A stretch of 56,355 nt of DNA from Synergistales bacterium (GCA_021736445.1 JAIPGA010000004.1:1-56355), one strand, 5' to 3'. Positions 25,828-33,742 are shown, numbered from the stretch's first letter. The notes: a model not told the origin generated them from the sequence alone. A program made the numbers and translations.

Positions 25828-26685
25828 TCACACCACCCCGCAGCAGCGCACCCAGGGGAACCGCTCTCCGGCTGCGGCGAGATGGAAGGCCTCCCCGGCG
25901 CACCGCGCCAGGGCGAAGGCAGAGCTGCCGCTTCCCGTAATGCCCCAGGCCGGCGCCCCCCGCCTTTCCGCCAGATCGAAAAACCGCCGGTACTCCGGAT
26001 GCAGCCGGAGGAGCCCACCGGCGAAATCGTTGGGAAGCATACCGACCGATGCGCCCCTTTCCAGATCCTCTGCAACCGAACGGGCTACACGCTCTCCCTC
26101 CTCGGCGGTCCCCCACTGCCTGCCTGCACGGGCCGCGTCGATCCCGGCAAAGGCGGCCGCGGTGTCGCTGGACCACCGTGGAACCAGTACCACCACCCAC
26201 AGCGGCCGGGCCAGCGGCATCGGCTGGAGACATTCGCCCACACCCGTGGCGAGCGCGCATCCTTCTCCCGAGTAGAGAAAGGGGACATCCGCTCCCACCG
26301 AGGCAAGCTCTGCAGGCTGCAGCGGAACGCCGTACCTCGCGGCCCCCCAGCGGAGGATCGCCGCGGCGTTCCCGCTGCCGCTCCCGAGTCCGCTGCCCGG
26401 CGGAATGCGCTTGGAGAGCTCCACCTCCACGGGCGGGATCCTCCCGCTCTTCCGTCGGAGGAGTTCAAACGACCGGGTGATGGTGTTGCGGGCAGGCAAA
26501 GGAGCCCCGCGCACCACCAGCATATCATTAACATTATGAACCTTATCGGGTCTTAATGTCAACATTTCTACCGCAGGCAGGCGGAAAAAAAGCGTCGACA
26601 GGTCGTGGAACCCGTCGGAACGCCTCCCAGTGACCGTGAGCGTCAGGTTGATCTTCCCGGGACTCTGCAGCAGCACTCCCGACAC
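25828..26685 (-). CDS. ispE: 4-diphosphocytidyl-2-C-methyl-D-erythritol kinase
   Basis: A 285-aa GHMP kinase of the non-mevalonate isoprenoid pathway. The N-terminal PGKINLTLTVTGRRSDGFHDLST has the catalytic Lys and the substrate-binding block; the ATP loop is PPGSGLGSGSGNAAA; GITGSGSSAFA lies near the end. The GTG at 26685 follows AAAGGAGG with a 7-base spacer. It is followed by purR. Confidence 0.93.
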   Translation of the reverse strand: MSGVLLQSPGKINLTLTVTGRRSDGFHDLSTLFFRLPAVEMLTLRPDKVHNVNDMLVVRGAPLPARNTITRSFELLRRKSGRIPPVEVELSKRIPPGSGLGSGSGNAAAILRWGAARYGVPLQPAELASVGADVPFLYSGEGCALATGVGECLQPMPLARPLWVVVLVPRWSSDTAAAFAGIDAARAGRQWGTAEEGERVARSVAEDLERGASVGMLPNDFAGGLLRLHPEYRRFFDLAERRGAPAWGITGSGSSAFALARCAGEAFHLAAAGERFPWVRCCGVV

Positions 26686-26742
26686 GAAAACGCCTCCTTT
26701 CATGCCACCGGCAGGACCGTGGCACCACGCCGAAGCAAAGAG

Positions 26743-26768
26743 AAAACCCCGGCGCCGAAGCGTCGGGG
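26743..26768 (-). terminator. Terminator after veg
   Basis: The minus-strand stem CCCCGACGC-ttcg-GCGCCGGGG is followed by TTTT. It lies between veg and ispE, so ispE-purR either depends on read-through or has a promoter not recognised here. Confidence 0.8.
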
Positions 26769-26793
26769 CTGGGGGCAATGATGTTGTGTGTCT

Positions 26794-27039
26794 CTAGAGG
26801 GGTCTCTGTTCTCCGGAAATGATCTCCATTTCCACTTCATGAGTCAGCAATTCAGCGTAACTGAAGGACACCGTACTGTTTTGCGAGGCAACGTAGAGTG
26901 TGAAGATCTTCGGATAGGTCTCCAGTATGACTCCCTGACGCTCCTCCACCTTACGCCGACCCTTGGAAGCCCGGTACCGAACTGTTGCGCCTTTTTGAAG
27001 CGCCACTTGTTCCCGAATCGTGGTCAAGCTGCAGGGCAT
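26794..27039 (-). CDS. veg: Veg family protein
   Basis: An 81-aa protein with GRRKVEERQGVILETYPKIF and the SFSYAELLT block, the core of the Veg/DUF1021 family (biofilm stimulator in Bacillus). The ATG at 27039 follows AGGAG; a GTG 9 bases upstream is possible. The neighbourhood veg-ispE-purR matches Bacillus. Confidence 0.88.
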   Translation of the reverse strand: MPCSLTTIREQVALQKGATVRYRASKGRRKVEERQGVILETYPKIFTLYVASQNSTVSFSYAELLTHEVEMEIISGEQRPL

Positions 27040-27072
27040 TGGCGTCACTCCTACAATAGTCGAGTTAACTGA

Positions 27073-27101
27073 ATTTTACCAGATAATTGAATAATTTTCA
27101 A
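27073..27101 (-). promoter_or_regulatory. Promoter of veg
   Basis: Minus-strand TTGAAA (27101-27096), a 17-base AT-rich spacer, and TAAAAT (27078-27073). The surroundings are strikingly AT-rich for this genome. Confidence 0.75.
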
Positions 27102-27138
27102 CCTCCAGTCGCCGGCCTCCGACACACTTGTCCACGAA

Positions 27139-27165
27139 GGGAGGCTCCCCTTTCGGGCGCCCTCC
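27139..27165 (-). terminator. Hairpin downstream of selB
   Basis: GGAGG...CCTCC with an inner CCC/GGG stem, 88 bases after the selB stop. There is no U tract, so termination here is only probable. The rest of 27102-27252 shows no gene; it was checked for a tRNA-Sec without success. Confidence 0.4.
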
Positions 27166-27252
27166 ATCGATCTCCCCGCCACTGGGGCGGTCCGGGGCGA
27201 AACCGGGCCCGCCCGGCAGGTTCGCAGCTCACCACAGGCTATGGTTCCACCG

Positions 27253-29178
27253 TTACCGCTTCCTCAGGACCCGAACGTTCCCCACTCTCCGTGTGTACCC
27301 CTGGGCATCGAGATACTCGAGCAGGGGGAGCACATACTTGCGGGTGCTCCCCGTGGCGTCGCGCACATCCCCCAGGGAGATCTCCTTCCCCATGCCCTGC
27401 AGCAGTTCAAGGGTCTTCTGTTTCATCCCCTCCGTCAGCAGGAGCCCCCCGCCGAGCACCGCAAGCCGCTCCCGCTGCTTCCCCAGCTCCACCAGGAGGC
27501 CCATCTCCGCTTCGTCCAGCCCGAAGTCCTTCCGCACCTCTTCAATACTGGGCAGCTGCCAGGCCTGCCGGAGCGCCAGCTCGTCCAGCCGGTCGAGAAG
27601 GGCGTCGTACCGCGCCGTGTCCCGGGGCACAAACCCCGGCACCCGGACCCGGCCGTCGTCGACAGCCACGACACCCCTGCGGGCGAAATCGGCCAGGATC
27701 TCCCTGCCCGCCCGTGATGCCCTGCCGGAGAAGGCCTTCTGCACGGCCTCGTCGACGGGCATCCCCGCGAGCTGGGGATGGGCCTCGTGGAAGGCCTCGA
27801 GCCTCTGGAGAAGGCTGCGGGAGAGGCGATCGGACTCCCCGGCATCGAGGAAAAGCCGCGTCCCCTGCAAGGGCAGCACCGTCAGCGCGCCCTTGCCTTC
27901 GAGCTCCTCCGCCAGGCCGTCCACGGCCTCCGCGGTTTCCTGCAGCAGTCGCCTGGCCTCATCGACGGAGAGGATCCCCTCGCTCCGGAGGAAGCTGCGG
28001 AACATCTCCCCCTTGTCGGGAGCCTCCTCGAGCTCCCGCAGCGTGCCCGAGAGCTCCTCCCGGCGGCGCCTTCCCCGGGGCTTCCGCCCATAGGGGTAGA
28101 GCACCTCGCCGCCGCCGATGGTGATCAGCGGGCTGTAGAAACGGACGACGAAACGCTGCCGCAGCGAGGCCACCACCCGCTCCTCCAGCACCAGCTGAGC
28201 CGGTCCGCTCTCCCCGGGGGCGATGGTCCGTCCCTCCGGCAGGGAGAGGCGGGCCAGCACATCCGCCGTGCCGATATGGACCCGCACCCGCTGCCAGTGG
28301 TAGACCGTCTCGGGCGCGGATGTCAGGATGTGGAGCCACACATCGATACAGGAGGTGGGCGAGAAGACATCGGGGCTGCACAGCACGTCACCGCGGTGCA
28401 GCCGGTCCAGCGCCACCCCGGCGAGGTTCACGGCGATCCGCTGGCCGGCGTAGCCCTCGGAGACCGAATGGCCGTGGACCTGGACCCCCCGTACCCTGGT
28501 CTTCTGCTCCGAAGGCTGGATCTCCAGCGCTTCGCCTTCGCGGATCGTCCCGCGGTGGGCGGTCCCGGTGATCACCGTTCCGAATCCCGAGATGGGGAAG
28601 GCCCGGTCGATGGGCAGAAAGAGCGCCCCGCTCCGGTCCCGGGGCCGCACCCGTTCCACCAGGGCCGCCACCTCCCCGGTCAGATCGTCCACCCCCAGGC
28701 CGGTCACCCCGGAGACGGGCACCACCGCCCTGCCTTCCAGGAAGGTCCCCTTCACCGTCTCCCGCACATCCTCCAGGGCCATCTCCAGAAGCTCTTCATC
28801 CACCAGGTCGGCCTTGGAGATCGCCACAATGCCGTCGGCCACACCCAGCAGGGAGAGGATGTCCAGATGCTCCCGGGTCTGCGGCATCACCCCTTCGTCG
28901 GCCGCCACCACCAGGAGCACCGCATCGATCCCCGAGGCGCCGGCCACCATCTGCCTGATGAAGCGTTCGTGACCGGGCACATCGACGACGCTCACCACCG
29001 TTCCGTCCGGCAACGTCAGGGGAGCGAAGCCCAGCTCGATGGTGATGCCCCGCCGTTTCTCCTCGCCCAGCCGGTCGCAGTCGATGTCGGTGACCGCCCT
29101 GATGAGCGTGGTCTTCCCGTGGTCGATATGCCCCGCCGTGCCCAGGACCAGCGCGATCTCCCGGGGCCGCACGCTCAT
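27253..29178 (-). CDS. selB: Selenocysteine-specific translation elongation factor
   Basis: A 641-aa protein of normal length. The N-terminal GTPase has GTAGHIDHGKT (13-23), the RGITI switch and DVPGHE. EF-Tu-like beta-barrels follow, and then winged helices at the C-terminus that bind the SECIS RNA. It delivers Sec-tRNA to UGA codons. Its ATG overlaps the selA stop (ATGA). A UGA-containing substrate gene, fdhA, is in this window. Confidence 0.97.
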   Translation of the reverse strand: MSVRPREIALVLGTAGHIDHGKTTLIRAVTDIDCDRLGEEKRRGITIELGFAPLTLPDGTVVSVVDVPGHERFIRQMVAGASGIDAVLLVVAADEGVMPQTREHLDILSLLGVADGIVAISKADLVDEELLEMALEDVRETVKGTFLEGRAVVPVSGVTGLGVDDLTGEVAALVERVRPRDRSGALFLPIDRAFPISGFGTVITGTAHRGTIREGEALEIQPSEQKTRVRGVQVHGHSVSEGYAGQRIAVNLAGVALDRLHRGDVLCSPDVFSPTSCIDVWLHILTSAPETVYHWQRVRVHIGTADVLARLSLPEGRTIAPGESGPAQLVLEERVVASLRQRFVVRFYSPLITIGGGEVLYPYGRKPRGRRRREELSGTLRELEEAPDKGEMFRSFLRSEGILSVDEARRLLQETAEAVDGLAEELEGKGALTVLPLQGTRLFLDAGESDRLSRSLLQRLEAFHEAHPQLAGMPVDEAVQKAFSGRASRAGREILADFARRGVVAVDDGRVRVPGFVPRDTARYDALLDRLDELALRQAWQLPSIEEVRKDFGLDEAEMGLLVELGKQRERLAVLGGGLLLTEGMKQKTLELLQGMGKEISLGDVRDATGSTRKYVLPLLEYLDAQGYTRRVGNVRVLRKR

Positions 29179-30575
29179 GGAGACACCTCCCCGAGAAGGG
29201 CGGCGAGGGCGTCCACCACAGCGCCTTCGTCCCCCTCGAGCAGCGTCCGGACATGGATCAGCAACGTGTCCTCCCGGGCGCCGCAGACAATGGGCGGATC
29301 GTTCCCGCGCAGGGCCTCCTGCAACCTGCCGGTGGGCATCCGCTCCGGTTTGAGCGCCACCGCCACACCGGGCAGGGCCTCCTGGGGGAAGGCGCCGCCC
29401 CCTACGGCGTCATCCACCTCCACCACCTCGGTCCCTGCGTCCGGAAGCGCCTTCTCCAGGCTCTCCGACAGCGCCTCGGCCCGGGCGTGCAGCGTCTCCC
29501 GTCCCAGGGCCAGCATCCCGACGGTGGGGATCTCCCCTTCCCTGCCGGCGAGGTAGCAGCGCAGGGTGCTCTCCATGGCCGCCAGGGTCATCTTGTCCAC
29601 CCGGAGCGCCCGGGCCAGCGGATAGCTGCGGAGCCGGTCAATGAGCTGACGACGCCCCACAATCCCGCCGATCTGCGGCCCGCCGAGCAACTTGTCGCCC
29701 GAGAAGGTCACCAGGTCCACACCGGCCTGGAGGCAGTCGCGGACCGACGGCTCCCGCGAGAGCCCGTAGGGGGAGAAGTCCAGCAGCATGCCGCTGCCCA
29801 GATCCTCCATGCAGATCAGCTCCCGCTCCCGGGCCATGGCCGCCAGCTCCTCCCTGGTCACCTCGCGGGTGAAGCCCTGGACCCGGAAGTTGGAGGGGTG
29901 CACCTTGAGGAGCATGGCCGTCTGGTCGCCGATGGCGCCCAGATAGTCCGCCGGATGGGTACGGTTGGTGGTGCCCACCTCCCGCATGACGGCCCCCGAG
30001 AAGGTCATGATGTCGGGGATACGGAAGGACCCGCCGATCTCCACCAGCTCGCCGCGGGAGACCACCACCTCCCGTTCGGCCGCCAGCGCGGCCAGCGCCA
30101 GCAGGACCGCGCCGGCATTGTTGTTCACCACCATGGCGGCGTCGGCGCCGGTCACCTCACAGAGGAGCCACTCCACATGGTCGTTGCGCTGCCCGCGGGT
30201 CCCCTCTTCGAGGTTGTACTCCAGCGTATTGTAGGAGGAGGCCACCTGCGTCACCGCCTCCACCGCCTCGCCGCAGAGACAGGAACGCCCCAGATTGGTG
30301 TGGACCACCACCCCCGTGGCGTTCACCACCCGGCGCAGGCTCCGCTGGAGACGCCGCCGGCAACGCCTGCGGGCCTCCTCCACAATGGCCCCCGCATCCA
30401 CCGTCCGGTCCTCCCCTTTTCTGATGTCCCGGCGCAGCTCCCCGACGATATCGGCGAAGACGCCCTTCACCGTCCGTTTCCCCAGGCAGGGCTCCACCTC
30501 GGCGATCCACGGGGCCTCCAGGAGCCTGTCCATCGACGGTATCCTCCGCAGCTTCTCGCGCAGCTCTTCGTCCAC
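29175..30575 (-). CDS. selA: L-seryl-tRNA(Sec) selenium transferase
   Basis: A 466-aa PLP enzyme that converts Ser-tRNA(Sec) to Sec-tRNA(Sec) with selenophosphate. The PLP lysine is in SGDKLLGGPQ; NATGVVVHTNLGRS and GTRGQRNDHVEWLLCE are conserved. The GTG at 30575 has GGGGGAAGG upstream; an ATG at 30599 and earlier starts are possible. It forms an operon with selB. Confidence 0.95.
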   Translation of the reverse strand: MDEELREKLRRIPSMDRLLEAPWIAEVEPCLGKRTVKGVFADIVGELRRDIRKGEDRTVDAGAIVEEARRRCRRRLQRSLRRVVNATGVVVHTNLGRSCLCGEAVEAVTQVASSYNTLEYNLEEGTRGQRNDHVEWLLCEVTGADAAMVVNNNAGAVLLALAALAAEREVVVSRGELVEIGGSFRIPDIMTFSGAVMREVGTTNRTHPADYLGAIGDQTAMLLKVHPSNFRVQGFTREVTREELAAMARERELICMEDLGSGMLLDFSPYGLSREPSVRDCLQAGVDLVTFSGDKLLGGPQIGGIVGRRQLIDRLRSYPLARALRVDKMTLAAMESTLRCYLAGREGEIPTVGMLALGRETLHARAEALSESLEKALPDAGTEVVEVDDAVGGGAFPQEALPGVAVALKPERMPTGRLQEALRGNDPPIVCGAREDTLLIHVRTLLEGDEGAVVDALAALLGEVSP

Positions 30576-30633
30576 TGTCCTTCCCCCTGTTGTGTGCATA
30601 TCCTCTGTTGCATCCCCCTGTTGCCTGTTCACC

Positions 30634-30662
30634 TTGAGACATACCCACGATCATGTTATACT
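30634..30662 (+). promoter_or_regulatory. Promoter of pncA-yedF
   Basis: TTGAGA (30634-30639), a 17-base spacer, and TATACT (30657-30662); the predicted start is near 30669. It interleaves with the opposite selA promoter. Confidence 0.75.
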
Positions 30663-30663
30663 T

Positions 30664-30692
30664 ATCATAATACAGCATACACCCCGGCTCAA
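30664..30692 (-). promoter_or_regulatory. Promoter of selA-selB
   Basis: Minus-strand TTGAGC (30692-30687), a 17-base spacer, and TATGAT (30669-30664). Its -10 is one base away from the -10 of pncA, so the two promoters cannot be occupied together. Confidence 0.65.
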
Positions 30693-30712
30693 CGCGCAAG
30701 GAGGTGGATTCC

Positions 30713-31300
30713 ATGTACAGACCGGAAGCGCTGCTGGTGGTTGACGTCCAGAAGGATTTCCTTCCCGGCGGCGCCCTGGGCGTTCCGGGAAGCGAGGCCA
30801 TTGTACCCATAATCAACGGGCTCGTCGAAAGATACGGAAGCGCCGGCTGCCCGCTGGTTTTCTCGCGGGACTGGCACCCGGCGGGACACGCGAGCTTCGA
30901 GGAACAGGGCGGACCCTGGCCGCCGCACTGCATCCAGGGCACCGAAGGCGCCGAATTCGCTCCGGGGATGGCTATCCCCCCGGAGGCCCGCATCCTCGAT
31001 ACGGCGGACCATCTCGATCACGACGCCTACTCGGCCTTCCAGGAAACCGATCTGGGGGAGTATTTCAGAAAACAGGGCGTAGGAACCATCACCATCTGCG
31101 GCCTCGTGACGGAGATCTGCGTCCGGGCCACCGTTCTGGGGGCCCTGGAAGAGGGATTCGACGTACTGATGCTTCCAGACGCCAGCCGGGGGGTCAATCT
31201 GAACGAAGGCGACGAAGAGCGGGCCCTCGGGGAGATGGCCCTGGCGGGAGCGGTGCTCTGCCCGGCAGAGCGTCTTCCCGAGCCCGCCGCACCGCAATAG
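30713..31300 (+). CDS. pncA: Nicotinamidase / isochorismatase-family hydrolase
   Basis: A 195-aa cysteine hydrolase. VVDVQKDFLPGGALGV contains the catalytic Asp; the metal-site D-x-HP segment is SRDWHPAGHASF; the PncA-like GPWPPHCIQGTEGAEF follows; GLVTEICVRATV contains the nucleophilic Cys. It hydrolyses nicotinamide to nicotinate for NAD salvage. AAGGAGGTG precedes the ATG at 30713. It is followed by yedF after 45 bases. Confidence 0.9.
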   Translation: MYRPEALLVVDVQKDFLPGGALGVPGSEAIVPIINGLVERYGSAGCPLVFSRDWHPAGHASFEEQGGPWPPHCIQGTEGAEFAPGMAIPPEARILDTADHLDHDAYSAFQETDLGEYFRKQGVGTITICGLVTEICVRATVLGALEEGFDVLMLPDASRGVNLNEGDEERALGEMALAGAVLCPAERLPEPAAPQ

Positions 31301-31345
31301 GCATTCCGGCACCAATCATCCTTGAATCGGAAGGGGAAGTGGAAG

Positions 31346-31939
31346 GTGAAGACAGTCAACGCCAGAGGCAGGGCCTGCCCGGAGCCGGTCATGATGACCA
31401 AGAAGATGATCGACACCGGAGAACGGGAGATCCAGGTGCTTGTCGACAACAAGGTCGCCGTCTCCAACGTCACGCGGATGTTCGAGAAGATGGGCTACAG
31501 CGTGGCACAGGGGGGCGAGGGAACCGATCTCACCGTCACCGGAACCGGCGGCGACAGTGCGGCGCAGCCGGCGGCAAAGGACAGCGACGAAGGATCCCTG
31601 GAGGATGTGGCCATCCTTGTCTCCGGGAAGGAGCTGGGCAAGGAAGACAGGGAGCTCGGCGAGGTGCTGATCAAGGGCTTTCTGGGGGCTATGGCCGAAC
31701 GGGACAGACCGCCCCGCGTGGTGGCCCTGATGAACGAGGGGGTCTTCCTCGCTCTGGACGACCACACCGCCCTGGAGAGCCTCAGGCAGCTCGAGGCGAA
31801 GGGGACGGAGCTGCTGGTCTGCGGCACCTGCACGACCCACTTCGGTGTCACCGACCGGGTGGGCGCCGGCGTGGTCTCCAACATGTTCGACATCTCCGAA
31901 GCGCTCCTCGGCGTCGCCCGGACGGTCTGTCTCGGTTGA
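31346..31939 (+). CDS. yedF: YedF, sulfurtransferase-like selenium metabolism protein
   Basis: A 197-aa two-domain protein. The N-terminal TusA/SirA-like domain holds GRACPEPVMMTKK (the CP motif Cys), and the C-terminal DsrE-like domain contains ELLVCGTCTTHFGV. This fusion is a known marker of selenium-using bacteria, though its reaction is unproven. The GTG at 31346 follows AAGGGG. It sits beside selA-selB, so a role in selenium delivery is likely. Confidence 0.88.
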   Translation: MKTVNARGRACPEPVMMTKKMIDTGEREIQVLVDNKVAVSNVTRMFEKMGYSVAQGGEGTDLTVTGTGGDSAAQPAAKDSDEGSLEDVAILVSGKELGKEDRELGEVLIKGFLGAMAERDRPPRVVALMNEGVFLALDDHTALESLRQLEAKGTELLVCGTCTTHFGVTDRVGAGVVSNMFDISEALLGVARTVCLG

Positions 31940-31989
31940 CGGGAAAAGAAGCTGCGGAACGCAACACCGGAACCTGCAGTGTTCAGCGC

Positions 31990-32013
31990 CGGGGCTCCCT
32001 CCTGGGGGCCCCC
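31990..32013. terminator. GC hairpin between yedF and mrp
   Basis: GGGGC-t-CCC-tcct-GGG-g-GCCCC lies between convergent genes. It has no U tract on either side and is a weak bidirectional terminator candidate. Confidence 0.4.
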
Positions 32014-32037
32014 TCCGCTCTCTGTGTCCAGGCCTGT

Positions 32038-32850
32038 CTAGGCTACGGGGTGGGCGATGCCCCTGGTGATCCCTTCGCTCAGCGGGTCCAGCACCTGGGG
32101 GTTCGCGTAGACCTCCAGGCGGCCGTCGTCGCCGAGGCCGGAGATCTGCGAGTCGATGGGGATGCGTGCCAGGGCGGGGATCCCCCAGCTCCGGGCGACC
32201 TCGTCGAGACGGCTCCTGCCGAAGAGGTCCCAGGTCTCCCCGCAGTGGGGGCAGGTGGCGTAGGACATGTTCTCCACCACGCCGAGGAGCGGGACGTTCA
32301 TCATCCGCGCCATATTGACGGCCTTCTCCACCACCAGCCCGGCGAGCTCCTGGGGCGAGGTGACCATCACCAGGCCGTCGAGCCTGATGGTCTGCATCAC
32401 CGTCAGCGGCGCATCGGCGGTGCCCGGCGGCAGGTCCACCACCAGGTACTCGCTGTCGTCCCAGTTTACGTCCGTCCAGAACTGGCGGATCAGGTTGCCG
32501 ATCAGCGGCCCGCGCCAGACCACCGGCTTGGTGGGGTCCTCCATGAGGAGGTTGACGGACATCACCTTGATGCCCAGCCCCTTGGTGGCGGGCGGGATGA
32601 TGCCCTGCTCGTCGCCCTCGGGGGTGCCGGTGACGCCCAGCAGCTTGGGGATCGACGGGCCGGTGACATCGGCGTCAAGCACCGCCACCTTCTTGCCGGC
32701 CCGGGCCAGCGCTACGGCGGTGAGCGCCGCCACGGAGCTCTTGCCGACGCCGCCCTTGCCGCTGCCCACGGCGATGGTGTGGCTGAAGCTCCCCTTGGTG
32801 GGGTTGAAGGGGGTGTTGGCGCCCCCACAGCTCTTTTGCGAATCTGCCAT
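32038..32850 (-). CDS. mrp: Mrp/NBP35-type P-loop ATPase (Fe-S cluster carrier)
   Basis: A 270-aa protein with the deviant Walker A GSGKGGVGKSS near residues 29-39, the DLPPGTADAPL block, and a CPHC pair (about residues 202-205) that in the family holds a bridging [4Fe-4S] cluster. It would deliver Fe-S clusters to redox enzymes. It has no N-terminal DUF59 domain. It follows the NifX-like gene by 56 bases. Confidence 0.92.
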   Translation of the reverse strand: MADSQKSCGGANTPFNPTKGSFSHTIAVGSGKGGVGKSSVAALTAVALARAGKKVAVLDADVTGPSIPKLLGVTGTPEGDEQGIIPPATKGLGIKVMSVNLLMEDPTKPVVWRGPLIGNLIRQFWTDVNWDDSEYLVVDLPPGTADAPLTVMQTIRLDGLVMVTSPQELAGLVVEKAVNMARMMNVPLLGVVENMSYATCPHCGETWDLFGRSRLDEVARSWGIPALARIPIDSQISGLGDDGRLEVYANPQVLDPLSEGITRGIAHPVA

Positions 32851-32906
32851 TGCATTGCCTCCTATTGTATACTCCCGCTGGATGCGGGCATTACGGATAC
32901 CCCCGG

Positions 32907-33242
32907 TTAGAGGGGAAGCTCCTTGAGTCGGCCGGCTTTGAAGGCCTCCACGGCATCGTCGCCGGTCCCCTGCCGGACCTCGTAGACCGCGATCTCCGCG
33001 GCACGGAGCGCCGAAGCCGCCTTGGGGCCCACCCTGGGCGCCAGCGCGGCGGTGGCCCCTGCGGAGGCGATGTTCTGCACCATCCGTCCCCCTGCTCCGT
33101 GGGCCATGTCGTTGGCGTCGTTGCGGAAGGTCTCCACGTTGTCTGTGTCGGTATCTACGATGTGCACAAATCCCCCCCGGGCGAAACGCCCGCCAAGCTG
33201 ACTGGAGAGCGCCTCACCGTCGGACACGACTGCTATTTTCAT
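32907..33242 (-). CDS. NifX/NifB C-terminal-like (FeMo-cofactor biosynthesis family) protein
   Basis: A 111-aa single-domain protein of the ribonuclease-H-like NifX family (KIAVVSDG, LGGRFARGGFVHIVDTD). Such stand-alone members occur in many non-diazotrophs next to Mrp ATPases and probably bind Fe-S or a metal cofactor. AAGGAGG precedes the ATG. No nif genes are present. Confidence 0.82.
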   Translation of the reverse strand: MKIAVVSDGEALSSQLGGRFARGGFVHIVDTDTDNVETFRNDANDMAHGAGGRMVQNIASAGATAALAPRVGPKAASALRAAEIAVYEVRQGTGDDAVEAFKAGRLKELPL

Positions 33243-33283
33243 CAATACTCCTCCTTATTGAATGTCTTTCTCAACAACTCTCC

Positions 33284-33312
33284 CTTATACACGCTGCCGG
33301 CCCGGCCGTCAA
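33284..33312 (-). promoter_or_regulatory. Promoter of the NifX-like/mrp operon
   Basis: Minus-strand TTGACG (33312-33307), a 17-base spacer, and TATAAG (33289-33284). Confidence 0.7.
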
Positions 33313-33344
33313 GCGGTATCCCGCAAAGATCATACGGGAACCGC
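33313..33344. repeat. Inverted repeat upstream of the NifX-like promoter
   Basis: GCGGT-at-CCCG (33313-33323) is opposed to CGGG-a-ACCGC (33335-33344) across an 11-base spacer, touching the -35. It is a candidate operator. The remainder of the 33246-33742 gap holds the leader region described separately; 33345-33465 shows nothing recognisable. Confidence 0.55.
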
Positions 33345-33465
33345 GGATGAGGGTGCCGCTCCGGTGAGCAGTATACAGGAAGAACCGCGCAACGGCAGTC
33401 CTCTTCTGCACACAGATGGTTCAGGCCACCCGTGCCCTCCCCCGCCATGAGGCCCAGATTGCCGC

Positions 33466-33493
33466 TTGACAGCCTCGGCAGGCCTGGTATACT
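33466..33493 (+). promoter_or_regulatory. Promoter of the leader/aminotransferase operon
   Basis: A perfect TTGACA (33466-33471), a 16-base spacer, and TATACT (33488-33493). Predicted start near 33501, giving a leader of about 240 bases. Confidence 0.8.
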
Positions 33494-33549
33494 TCCCAAC
33501 CAATACGAAATGCCGTGCGAGCAAATCCGGCGGAAAGGAGCGGCGGCGC

Positions 33550-33651
33550 ATGTCTCTACAGAGATCACAGATCGATTCCAGTCTTCATACCGTTATGCTG
33601 ACCAGCATGATGATGTGCGTCGGCCCTCCTGGGGTGATCGGCGCACGCTAG
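33550..33651 (+). CDS. Putative 33-codon leader peptide rich in methionine
   Basis: This small reading frame has AAAGGAG 9 bases before its ATG and encodes 33 residues. There are five Met in all, including three consecutive ATG codons followed by TGC (MLTSMMMC), and then GPPG. Its stop codon sits in the loop of GCACG-ctagt-CGTGC, itself inside a larger stem (33638-33644 with 33665-33671). A strong terminator follows 29 bases later. It fits a leader peptide whose translation senses Met (or Cys) charging; the peptide has no similarity I recognise. Confidence 0.5.
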   Translation: MSLQRSQIDSSLHTVMLTSMMMCVGPPGVIGAR

Positions 33652-33679
33652 TCGTGCACAGGCAGCGCCGAGCGTTCCG

Positions 33680-33716
33680 GGCCAGGGCTCCCAAAGGGGG
33701 GTCCTGGTCTTTTTTT
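33680..33716 (+). terminator. Attenuator-type intrinsic terminator before the unknown gene
   Basis: A 13-bp stem (33680-33692 with 33697-33709, AAAG loop) is followed by seven T. It lies 27 bases before the 33743 start, so transcription must pass it to express the operon. A short upstream segment (CCTGG, 33628-33632) can pair with CCAGG of the 5' arm as a weak antiterminator. Confidence 0.8.
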
Positions 33717-33742
33717 GTATCTTTGAATAAGGGGGATGCGTA

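Noticed and set aside
27166-27240. Possible tRNA-Sec downstream of selB
   Set aside because: GGTTCGCAG resembles a T-loop, but the flanking stem does not pair, there is no TCA anticodon loop in a suitable place, and no acceptor stem forms.
33242-33568. A 108-codon minus-strand frame upstream of the NifX-like gene
   Set aside because: It covers the NifX-like promoter and the opposite leader promoter, and its sequence resembles no protein; the region is better explained as regulatory DNA.
33501-33720. SAM riboswitch or T-box in the leader before the unknown gene
   Set aside because: No T-box sequence (TGG-N-ACC) and no SAM-I core or kink-turn could be found; the small Met-rich frame fits better.
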